Below are positions 37,119 to 45,491 of a DNA stretch of 64,000 bases, piece after piece; the stretch's first letter is position 1, and each line of letters begins with the position of its first letter. Source of the DNA: Planctomycetaceae bacterium. GTDB lineage: Bacteria; Planctomycetota; Planctomycetia; Planctomycetales; Planctomycetaceae. A model generated the notes under the pieces. That model was given only the letters and a program-made list of their open reading frames with translations. It did not search any database and was not told the origin of the DNA. The stretch lies in the NCBI GenBank assembly GCA_029243145.1, contig JAQWSQ010000065.1, positions 20,408 to 84,407 of the forward strand, given 5' to 3'. Position numbers and translations under genes: made by a program.

Positions 37119-39155
37119 ATGAAACAAATTTGCTCCGCGATTTTGCTCTTTTCTCTCTGCTTGTCCGCTCCGAATCTCTCACTTTGGGCCGATGGCCCGG
37201 CGGATAATACGTCTGAAAACGTCCGACGTATTCCGAAACTCGGCATTGAAGTTTCGGAAGCCGACCACGAACAACTCACTTCAGAGATTGTGAAGTTGGG
37301 AGAGTTGGTTCAGGAACTGAAACAGGATCAGCGTGAGATCGTCCAAACATATCTGCCCGATGTGGAAGCTTTCCTGATTTCTGTTTTCAACAACTTCACT
37401 TATCAGGAATTCTTTCACCAACGCGAAGTGGATGCAGCCAAGCAGCATTTAGCACTCGGGCGGGAAAGAGCCAATCAACTCAAGCAGGGCAAGACTCCCT
37501 GGCGAACTCAAACAGGGGCCGTCATTCGCGGTTATCGATCAAAAATCGATGGCAGCGTCCAACCCTATGCCGTGTATGTCCCGGAGAATTATCAAGACAG
37601 TGGATCGGATTCTTACCGTTGCGACTTCTGGTATCACGGTCGCGGAGAAACGTTGAGTGAAACAAACTTCATCGCTCAACGAATGCGAAATCAAGGGGCC
37701 GTCTCCAGCACCACTCATTTCATGGTGCATCCCTACGGTCGTTATTCCAATGCCAACAAATTTGCCGGCGAAATTGACACACTGGAAATCCTCAACCATC
37801 TCAACAGTGAATACCGTATCGATGAAGACCGCATTGCCGTGCGAGGTTTTTCGATGGGAGGAGCGGCGTGTTGGCAGTTTGCCGTTCATTATTCAGACCG
37901 CTGGTTTGCCGCCACACCGGGTGCCGGCTTCTCAGAGACTCCCGAATTTTTGAAGTCGTTTCAAAAAGAAACTCTGACACCCACCTGGTATGAAGAGAAA
38001 CTGTGGCGCATGTATGACTGCACCGATCATGCAATCAACTTGTATCACTGCCCCACTATTGCCTATAGCGGTGAAATTGATCGGCAAAAACAGGCCGCCG
38101 ACATCATGGAAGAATATTTACGCCGGGAGGGAATCAACATGGTCCACATCATCGGTCCCGACACGGCTCACAAGATTCATCCCGATGCATTGGTCGAGAT
38201 CGAAAAACGTCTCACTGCATTAGAACGCACGGGACGCGAACGCACTCCAAAAGAGATTCACTTCACCACGTTCACGCTCAAATATAATCGCATGCATTGG
38301 GTGACGGTTGATGGATTGAAGGAACATTGGGAGCGGGCACGAATCGATGCACAAATCACCAATCAAAGACTCACTGCCGACACCCTCAACATCACCGATT
38401 TGACATTTGATTTCCCCTCGGGAGATGCTCCTTTTGATCTATTGAAACCGGTCGTTGTCTCGCTCGATGGGCAACAATTCGAGGCGGGCCGTACGAAGTC
38501 AGACCGATCCTGGCAAGCCTCCTTTCATCGCGATGACCGCAATGTCTGGAAAGCGGGACGACGATCAGAACCAGATCTCCGTAAAGTTCACGACCTGCAA
38601 GGTCCCATTGACGATGCGTTCATGGACTCGTTTGTTTTTGTCAAACCAACAGGCCAAGCTGCCAACAGTTTGGTGGAAAAATGGACTCAGCAAGAACTCG
38701 GTCATGCCATTGAACACTGGCGTCGTCACTTCCGAGGTCAACCACGTCTCCTCTCCGATACAGAAATCGGGGAAGTTGAGCTCTCTCAACATAATTTAAT
38801 TCTGTTCGGCGATCCCTCCAGTAATCAGGTGCTGAAAAAGATCGTTGACAAGTTGCCCATCAAGTGGGGGGATCAGCAAATTCAAGCCGACAAACGAACC
38901 TGGGATACCAGTCAGCACGCGTTGATCGCGGTCTACCCGAATCCTCTGAACCCGAAACGCTATGTCGTTCTCAATAGCGGGTTTACCTTCCGTGAGTACG
39001 ACTATCTGAACAACGCTCGCCAAGTCCCCAAACTACCAGATTGGGCCATTGTCGATCTCAGAACACCACCCCACAGTCGGGGGCCGGGAAAGATCGTCGA
39101 TGCCGACTTTTTTGGGGAAAAATGGGAGTTGCGACCGGCTCGTTCCACACCTTGA
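37119..39155 (+). CDS. Secreted alpha/beta hydrolase (esterase/peptidase S9-like), two domains
   Basis: The 678-residue product has a signal peptide (ICSAILLFSLCLSAPNLSLWA). A helical region of about 120 residues is followed by the hydrolase core: VPENYQDSGSDSYRCDFWYHGRGE, then the nucleophile Ser245 in VRGFSMGGAACW, GEIDRQKQAADIM with a likely acidic residue, and His351 in DTAHKIHP. The second half is beta-rich with no recognised motif (LTADTLNITDLTFDFPSGDAPFDLLKPVVVSLDGQ); its end reads YVVLNSGFTFREYD. The arrangement recalls planctomycete prolyl-oligopeptidase-type esterases. Substrate unknown. Confidence 0.85.
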   Translation: MKQICSAILLFSLCLSAPNLSLWADGPADNTSENVRRIPKLGIEVSEADHEQLTSEIVKLGELVQELKQDQREIVQTYLPDVEAFLISVFNNFTYQEFFHQREVDAAKQHLALGRERANQLKQGKTPWRTQTGAVIRGYRSKIDGSVQPYAVYVPENYQDSGSDSYRCDFWYHGRGETLSETNFIAQRMRNQGAVSSTTHFMVHPYGRYSNANKFAGEIDTLEILNHLNSEYRIDEDRIAVRGFSMGGAACWQFAVHYSDRWFAATPGAGFSETPEFLKSFQKETLTPTWYEEKLWRMYDCTDHAINLYHCPTIAYSGEIDRQKQAADIMEEYLRREGINMVHIIGPDTAHKIHPDALVEIEKRLTALERTGRERTPKEIHFTTFTLKYNRMHWVTVDGLKEHWERARIDAQITNQRLTADTLNITDLTFDFPSGDAPFDLLKPVVVSLDGQQFEAGRTKSDRSWQASFHRDDRNVWKAGRRSEPDLRKVHDLQGPIDDAFMDSFVFVKPTGQAANSLVEKWTQQELGHAIEHWRRHFRGQPRLLSDTEIGEVELSQHNLILFGDPSSNQVLKKIVDKLPIKWGDQQIQADKRTWDTSQHALIAVYPNPLNPKRYVVLNSGFTFREYDYLNNARQVPKLPDWAIVDLRTPPHSRGPGKIVDADFFGEKWELRPARSTP

Positions 39156-39322
39156 ATTTGAGTGGGTGGCGGCGAAGAAGTGGAAGCAGGTTATAGACTT
39201 CCTGAAACGGGTTTGTTAATTTTGATGTGTTCCTCATGACGGGGGAAGTCCCATGTCACTGATGACGTACGACTCCCTGATGAATCATCATTACACAGTA
39301 AACGGAATGAGGAGAGAGAAGA

Positions 39323-39859
39323 ATGTTGCTCAAAAGAATGACAACCCTTTTATTGGTTGCCGTTGTTGCAGGTGTTTCCACACTGAATGCTGGCGAATTG
39401 AAAGTCGGTGATCCGGCTCCCAATTTTGAACTGACCGGATCGGATGGCAAAACTTATCGCTTGTCAGATTTCCAAGGCAAACAAGCCGTCGTGATTGCCT
39501 GGTTCCCTAAAGCCTTCACCGGAGGTTGCACCAAAGAATGCAAATCGTTCCGAGATCAAGGTGAAGCGATTCGCAAATATAATGTCGCTTACTTTACGGC
39601 ATCCGTTGATCCGGTTGAAAAGAACAAGAAGTTTGCCGAGTCTCTCGAACTGGATTATCCCATCTTGAGTGATCCCGGAAAATCCACAGCGACTGCTTAC
39701 GGTGTTGTGAACGAGACAAGGATGTTCCCTTATCGCTGGACGTTCTACATCGGTGAGAACGGGAAGATTTTGCATATTGATCGCGAAGTGAATGCCGGCA
39801 ACCACGGCAAAGATCTGGTCAATCAACTGAATAAGCTGGGTGTCGAGAAGAAGGGATAA
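39323..39859 (+). CDS. Exported peroxiredoxin (BCP/PrxQ type)
   Basis: The 178-residue product has a signal peptide (LLVAVVAGVSTLNAG) and the PrxQ fold: LKVGDPAPNFELTGSDGKTYRLSDFQGK, then the peroxidatic Cys69 and probable resolving Cys73 in TGGCTKEC. It reduces peroxides outside the cytoplasm and needs a thioredoxin-like partner; the CxxC protein encoded next is a candidate. GGAG lies within 15 bases of the ATG. Promoter not identified. Confidence 0.92.
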   Translation: MLLKRMTTLLLVAVVAGVSTLNAGELKVGDPAPNFELTGSDGKTYRLSDFQGKQAVVIAWFPKAFTGGCTKECKSFRDQGEAIRKYNVAYFTASVDPVEKNKKFAESLELDYPILSDPGKSTATAYGVVNETRMFPYRWTFYIGENGKILHIDREVNAGNHGKDLVNQLNKLGVEKKG

Positions 39860-40075
39860 TCTCTCATCCCTGGGATTTCTGCCGAATCTCTCAACCGGCT
39901 TCCCGAACAAAATTTGATTCAGGTAGGAGAATTGTGAGCGAATTCACAGTTATTCCTATTTCAATGTCTATGATGTCGAAAGACATTTCTCTGGCTGCGA
40001 CGTGTGTGGCAGACCAGAATTGCTGATTTCATCGAATTTCCAATGTTGAAATTTCCCTTAAGGAGTAACGTGAAG

Positions 40076-40621
40076 ATGAAGAATTTGATCCTCGCTGCCT
40101 TGGTCATGAGTATGACCAGTTTTGCTGGTGCTGCTGAACTTGAATCGGGTCTGCAACCCGGAGATGCTCCTCCGCCATTCAACGTCCGCGACATCACCGG
40201 ACCAAAAGCCGGAAAAACATTGTGCTACCGCTGTATGTATGGCCCTCGTCCCGTCGTGACCATTTTCACGCGTGAAATCGACGAAAACGTCGCTAACCTG
40301 ATCAAAGAAGTTGATAACCAGGTCGGCGCCAATGGCGACAAGAAAATGGCGGCTTTTGTTGTGCTGCTGACTGACGACGCAGATGCTGCCGAAGGAACTC
40401 TGAAAACTTTGGCCAAAAACAAAAGTATCAAGAACGTTCCTTTGACCGTTTATGATGGTTCCGCTGGACCAAGCAGCTACAAAATTGCCAAAGACGCCGA
40501 TGTCACGGTGATGATGTGGAATGAATCGGACGTGAAAGTGAATCACGCATTCGCCAAAGGCCAACTGACGAAAAAGAGCGTCAGTGCGGTTGCTGGTGAC
40601 TCCGCCAAAATCCTCGAGTAA
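40076..40621 (+). CDS. Exported thioredoxin-like protein with a CxxC motif
   Basis: The start is the ATG at 40076, 10 bases after AAGGAG; a GTG at 40070 is possible. The 181-residue product has a signal peptide (LILAALVMSMTSFAGA). The mature part keeps the peroxiredoxin/thioredoxin layout (GDAPPPFNVRDITG, then CYRCMYGPRPVVTIFTRE, then KMAAFVVLLTDDADAAE) with a CxxC placed after the first strand. It is probably a periplasmic redox protein. A strong terminator follows at 40648, so it ends its transcription unit. Confidence 0.8.
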   Translation: MKNLILAALVMSMTSFAGAAELESGLQPGDAPPPFNVRDITGPKAGKTLCYRCMYGPRPVVTIFTREIDENVANLIKEVDNQVGANGDKKMAAFVVLLTDDADAAEGTLKTLAKNKSIKNVPLTVYDGSAGPSSYKIAKDADVTVMMWNESDVKVNHAFAKGQLTKKSVSAVAGDSAKILE

Positions 40622-40647
40622 TTCGAGAGATTGACGGAATTGATCAC

Positions 40648-40683
40648 AAACCCGCTTTTCGATCCCGGAAAGCGGGTTTTTTC
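40648..40683 (+). terminator. Rho-independent terminator
   Basis: The arms AAACCCGCTTT and AAAGCGGGTTT enclose a short loop and are followed by six T. It ends the thioredoxin-like gene and rules out the apparent upstream start of the next frame at 40631. Confidence 0.92.
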
Positions 40684-40837
40684 GTGCGCATCTCCCGGGA
40701 ATTCCCTTCTCTGGCCCGATTGCCGATGCACCAATTCCCCAGTTCATGCTAGAATTAAACTCATTAACAGGGCGTTGTTCATGAGAATTTCTGCCCGTGT
40801 GCGTGGGCCGCACACAATTCGAGTGCTGAGGGATTTT

Positions 40838-43800
40838 ATGTCGCGGACCAACTCTTTCCAGCGAAACAGAACGGCTCTATTCGCGTTCTGCTTGATTCTC
40901 ATTCTCGCTCCACAATGGAGAAACGCACAAAGAGGAAATGCACAAGATACCCCCTCTGGAGTGATACTCGACTCACAACTCTCTGATCGTCGGCTACAAC
41001 GTGTGTATGATTCTGCCAGCGCACTGCTCCAGCGTCGAGATTTTGTGAATGCCCTCCCCTTACTGCAATCGATACTCGATCATCCTCGAGACGCACTCTA
41101 TTTCACCAATCCCGAGAATCGCGATCAGGCCATCAGCCTCAAAGGTAAAGTGCTCGATACTCTCCATCAACTCGCACCTTCAGAACGCAAACAATATGAT
41201 CTGCTCTATAACGCAGCAGCACAAGAGGTTCTGCAAAAAGCCGAGCAGACTGCAGATTCGATGCTGTTGGAGGAAGTCGTTCGCCGCTACTACTTCACAT
41301 CGACTGGTGCGCAGGGCGCCAGAAATCTCGCCGAACTGTATTTTGATCGAGGGAACTCTCTGGCTGCCGCTTTAATGTTTCAAAGACTGCTCGATGAAAA
41401 TCGCATCTCTCGGAATGACCGTCCGGGGATTCTTTTGCAAACTGCCATTGCCTTACGAATGGCCGGACTGAATCACGAATGCCTGAAATCACTGAGCCAA
41501 CTGAAAAGAGAATCCACAAATCAGACGTTTGAGCTTGGTGGTCGCCAAATTTCGTTCGATCAAAACAACTCCACGAACCTCGCCTGGCTCGATGAAATCG
41601 CCTCTCTCTCCACCACCGATCAACGACATTCAGGACTTGCCAACTGGGCCATGTTTGGCGGAGATGCCACGCGCAACGCCACCTCCGATGCTCCTCCTCC
41701 CCTTCGAGAACAGGAATGGGAATTCCGCACGATCCCTCTCTCTGAATCCGACGATCCACGACAACTCGAACTGGTGGAAAGCGAACTGCGGGGATTATCT
41801 AAACGCTTTGAATCGACGAACTATCTGCAGATACCGGCAATGCATCCGTTAATCGTCGGCGATACGGTCGTCTTTCGTTCTCTGGGAAACCTCAAAGCGA
41901 TCCACAAACTCACCGGAGAATTTCTCTGGGAAACATTCGCTTACGATTCCGAGTTCATGAGTCTGGTCGCACAAATGCGAACAGCCGATCTCCGACGAGA
42001 AGATGAAATCACCGAACTCCAACGCTACATCATGCAACGCACTTGGAGAGACATGACCTCCGGGACACTCTCAAGCAACGGGGAACTGATCTTCGCAATT
42101 GAAGAACAGGGACTGCTCAAACCGGCACGGCCAGTCAACAGTCACCGAGAGCAAAACTATAATAAATTGATGGCTTATGAACTTGCCAGCGGAAAAGCCG
42201 TTTGGGAGTTAGGTGGACCGACCGAAAATCGAGCCGGCGTCCAATTTCTGGGGCCTCCGTTGGTTCAAGGAAATCTGCTGTACTGTCTGATTTCGCGGAA
42301 TGAAGAAATCTTGCTCATCGCTTTAAAAAATCGCGAGTTGGCAAACGGTCGCAAAATTGTCGAATGGTTGTGGGAACAACCACTACCAACACCCATTTCC
42401 TCAGAACTCTCTCAACAGATGCCTTTGTGGAAATTGACCGGCTTGACCCCGAGTTATGCCAACGGTGTTTTGATTTGTCCCATTGCGCATGAAACGGTCA
42501 TCGGCTACGACCTCGCTCGGGGAATTTTCAGTTGGCAGTTTCGGTATACCGATGAGCTGTCTCACTCTAAAAAAACGATGGACAAACTGTACCATTTTCA
42601 AAGCGATTATGGCATCAGCCCTGCCGATGAGGATCGCTGGCTCGATACCGCACCGATCATTGCTGAGGGACGAGTCATTTTAACGCCGAGCGATTCTACT
42701 GAAATCTTCTGCCTGAGTCTCTCGCAAGGAACCCCCTATTGGTCGGCTCCGCGTGAGGATGATTTGTATGTGGCTTGCGTTCATAATCGGCAAGTGATTC
42801 TTGCCGGCCGACAACAGATACGCGCTCGCGACTTGGTCACCGGACGAGAAATCTGGTCGGTCGAAATTTCACAGCCAAGTGGACGTGGATATTCCTCGGA
42901 AGGTTTTTATTACGTGCCACTTTCGACCGCAGCCATCGCCGTCATCAATCTTGAAGATGGCACTCTTCAAAGCACGATTCCCTCACAATTTGATCGCATT
43001 CCCGGCAACCTTGTTGCGGCCGACGGCGTTGTGGTTTCGCAAACGAACGATCGAATTTTTCGCTACTTCACACAGACTGAGATTGAAGAACAACAAAACG
43101 GCAATGATCGCGAAGCCCAGATCTTGAATGGGGAACTCGCGCTTCTCGAAGGGGATTCTTCCACCGCCATTCAAAAACTACTCACCGCATATGAAGATCA
43201 AACAGACCTGCGCCTTCACGAGATCTTGGTGACCTCTCTCCTGCAGGGTCTGCGGGAAAACTTCGAGGAGTACCAAGTCCATGTCGATTTACTGAAGACG
43301 ATGACTCAAGGAACCGAGAAAACTTCGCAACTGGAAGAAATTCTCGCAACGGGATTGGCTCAATCGGGAAAAAGACTCGAAGCATTCCATCACTTTATCA
43401 CACTGATTGAGAAAGATCATTTTCTACTCAATCAACGGCGTACCCGAATTCGCAGCGATGTGTGGACTCGCGCACAACTCGAATCTCTTTACCAGAATGC
43501 CGAAGCCGACACAAAAAAACAGATGCAAAGCACTCTCGCCGCTTTCATCGAGCGGCTTCTGATGCAGAATGACTCAAAACAAATTGCCTCTGCAACGACA
43601 ATTCTGCAAAATCTCCCCGGTGCTCAAAAACTGATAAAACACCGGATGGCTCAGCTCGATCCTTACACGGAAAGTCTTGAACTTCAGCAACTGCTGTTGA
43701 TCGCAGAACAGTCTGCTGAAGAATCTCTTCGTTGCGAAGCGGTCGCTCGACATTATCGTTTGTTAATGAAGCTTCAACGAGTCGAACAGGCGGCTCGGTT

Positions 43801-45397
43801 ACGAGAAGTGTTACTCACTGAGTTTCGCGATGTCGTCTGCCTGGAGGGCATGACGGGCGCCGATTTGGCCGAATGGGGACTCGAAAATCGCTTGTTAAAC
43901 GAATACCTGGTCAACAGACATCACCCTTGGACAGGGCGACCCATTACAGTCACAGCTTCCTCAAATGGATCGATGCTACCGGTCTTGCATCAAATTCCCG
44001 TGGAAGGAAACCCAGGGCTATGGGAGGGTTGGTCGTTCTGTCTCTCGACTGATCGCCCTCCCCGCTTTTATGCGATTGACGAGTTTGGGGAAAAACGATT
44101 CGACCTGGCTCTCACCATGGTCCAGCAAACTCCGGGATCGATCCTCGCTGATCGAAAAATCTATTTTCACGGGCACATGGCAGTGCTGGTTTTCTCGGAC
44201 CAGTTTTACGTGTTTGATCTCTTCCAGGAAGGTGACGATTGCCTGTTACATGGGCCTCACGATCTCAAAGAACCATTGATCGGATTTCGGTCACGGTCTC
44301 CCCAGTCGGCCATTCTCACAGAACGAACACTTGCCACCAATGGTCACCCGGCACAACAGATTCGGGACATGTTCGACGAACCCATCGGAATGATCGCTCA
44401 TCTCAATTCGGAAATGATCGTCTTCCAACGGGATCGCAAACTGATCTCCATCGATTGGCAGAACGGCGAACTTTTATGGTCGCGCGAGATCGGCGCACAT
44501 GGTCAATCTCTGTGGGGGACCAACCAGTTCATTGCCTCGCTTCCGCTCAACGGCCGGTCTGTGAAAGTCTTTCGCACCATTGATGGAGCACCGCTGGAGG
44601 AGTTTTCACTCTCGGGTGACCGGCGACTCATGGCCACTCAAGGACAATATTTGATCGTTCAGGAGAAGGTTCGCGAAGCAGCCGATACCGTTGATCGCTG
44701 GGAACTTTCGGTCTATGACCCTCTGACACAACAAAAGGTCTGGTCGAAAGCCACCGAAGAGACTCTGCTGATGCAAACCTGCGAACCGGGAATGGTCGGC
44801 ATCCTCGAACAACGGCAACAACAATTTCGATTACTTCAAGTCAAAGACGGAACCGAACAATACGCGGTCAAAATTGAGACGGCCCCGAGAGATCTTGAAG
44901 AAAAAGACCAGGCGAACGACCTGCAAATTGAAGCCTTCTTTCTCAGCCGCTTGCAGAATGGCTACCTGCTCAACATTCTCGAACATCGAAGTCCTGAAGA
45001 TAATTTCAGTGTTGCCACGGCGAATGAATTCCATTTTCCCGAAGTTCACGGCGAAGTCATTTCCATCAGTGACGAAGGAAAGACACGCTGGCGAAAACGA
45101 ATCAATCACCAGGCGTTCGATCCCGATCAACCCGTCTCTTCACCGGTCGTCGTTTTCCTTGCCAAACGTCGTCAGCGACAACAACGATTTGTTTCCACTC
45201 CGCAAGAAACGTCGATTGATGTCCTCAATCTCAAAACAGGGGAATCGATCTACAATCAAACCATTACCAAACATTTTTCCCGCTTGATGACTCTCGCACA
45301 ACCACAAAAAGAGATGGTGATCCTGTTCGACAGTCGAAATTCTTTCCTTCTGAATTTTGGTGAATCGACACCCAAGCCCACAGAGAATTCAAAGTAA
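40838..45397 (+). CDS. Large exported PQQ-type beta-propeller / TPR protein
   Basis: The start is the ATG at 40838, 6 bases after GAGG; the frame is open back to 40631 but runs through a terminator. The 1519-residue product has a signal peptide (LFAFCLILILAPQWRNA). Residues about 35-270 are TPR-like helices (NALPLLQSILDHPRDALYF). Two propeller sections follow, at about 330-680 and 1060-1480, with blade motifs such as GEFLWETFAYD, GKAVWELGG, REIWSVEIS and GELLWSREIG. Between them lies a second helical region rich in Gln and Leu. BamB-like scaffolding or extracellular binding is possible. The next gene starts 94 bases later. Confidence 0.85.
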   Translation: MSRTNSFQRNRTALFAFCLILILAPQWRNAQRGNAQDTPSGVILDSQLSDRRLQRVYDSASALLQRRDFVNALPLLQSILDHPRDALYFTNPENRDQAISLKGKVLDTLHQLAPSERKQYDLLYNAAAQEVLQKAEQTADSMLLEEVVRRYYFTSTGAQGARNLAELYFDRGNSLAAALMFQRLLDENRISRNDRPGILLQTAIALRMAGLNHECLKSLSQLKRESTNQTFELGGRQISFDQNNSTNLAWLDEIASLSTTDQRHSGLANWAMFGGDATRNATSDAPPPLREQEWEFRTIPLSESDDPRQLELVESELRGLSKRFESTNYLQIPAMHPLIVGDTVVFRSLGNLKAIHKLTGEFLWETFAYDSEFMSLVAQMRTADLRREDEITELQRYIMQRTWRDMTSGTLSSNGELIFAIEEQGLLKPARPVNSHREQNYNKLMAYELASGKAVWELGGPTENRAGVQFLGPPLVQGNLLYCLISRNEEILLIALKNRELANGRKIVEWLWEQPLPTPISSELSQQMPLWKLTGLTPSYANGVLICPIAHETVIGYDLARGIFSWQFRYTDELSHSKKTMDKLYHFQSDYGISPADEDRWLDTAPIIAEGRVILTPSDSTEIFCLSLSQGTPYWSAPREDDLYVACVHNRQVILAGRQQIRARDLVTGREIWSVEISQPSGRGYSSEGFYYVPLSTAAIAVINLEDGTLQSTIPSQFDRIPGNLVAADGVVVSQTNDRIFRYFTQTEIEEQQNGNDREAQILNGELALLEGDSSTAIQKLLTAYEDQTDLRLHEILVTSLLQGLRENFEEYQVHVDLLKTMTQGTEKTSQLEEILATGLAQSGKRLEAFHHFITLIEKDHFLLNQRRTRIRSDVWTRAQLESLYQNAEADTKKQMQSTLAAFIERLLMQNDSKQIASATTILQNLPGAQKLIKHRMAQLDPYTESLELQQLLLIAEQSAEESLRCEAVARHYRLLMKLQRVEQAARLREVLLTEFRDVVCLEGMTGADLAEWGLENRLLNEYLVNRHHPWTGRPITVTASSNGSMLPVLHQIPVEGNPGLWEGWSFCLSTDRPPRFYAIDEFGEKRFDLALTMVQQTPGSILADRKIYFHGHMAVLVFSDQFYVFDLFQEGDDCLLHGPHDLKEPLIGFRSRSPQSAILTERTLATNGHPAQQIRDMFDEPIGMIAHLNSEMIVFQRDRKLISIDWQNGELLWSREIGAHGQSLWGTNQFIASLPLNGRSVKVFRTIDGAPLEEFSLSGDRRLMATQGQYLIVQEKVREAADTVDRWELSVYDPLTQQKVWSKATEETLLMQTCEPGMVGILEQRQQQFRLLQVKDGTEQYAVKIETAPRDLEEKDQANDLQIEAFFLSRLQNGYLLNILEHRSPEDNFSVATANEFHFPEVHGEVISISDEGKTRWRKRINHQAFDPDQPVSSPVVVFLAKRRQRQQRFVSTPQETSIDVLNLKTGESIYNQTITKHFSRLMTLAQPQKEMVILFDSRNSFLLNFGESTPKPTENSK

Positions 45398-45491
45398 ATC
45401 CCACTCGTGAGAACTGAATCACTCAGTCTCATCGAACCTGCCACTGTTCAGTCCTTCCTCCCTTTTCTTCCCTCAGTAGTGATCATCGGCA

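Noticed and set aside
40631..40837. Upstream extension of the propeller protein frame
   Set aside because: It runs through a strong rho-independent terminator and lacks a signal peptide start; the ATG at 40838 has a ribosome site and opens a signal peptide.
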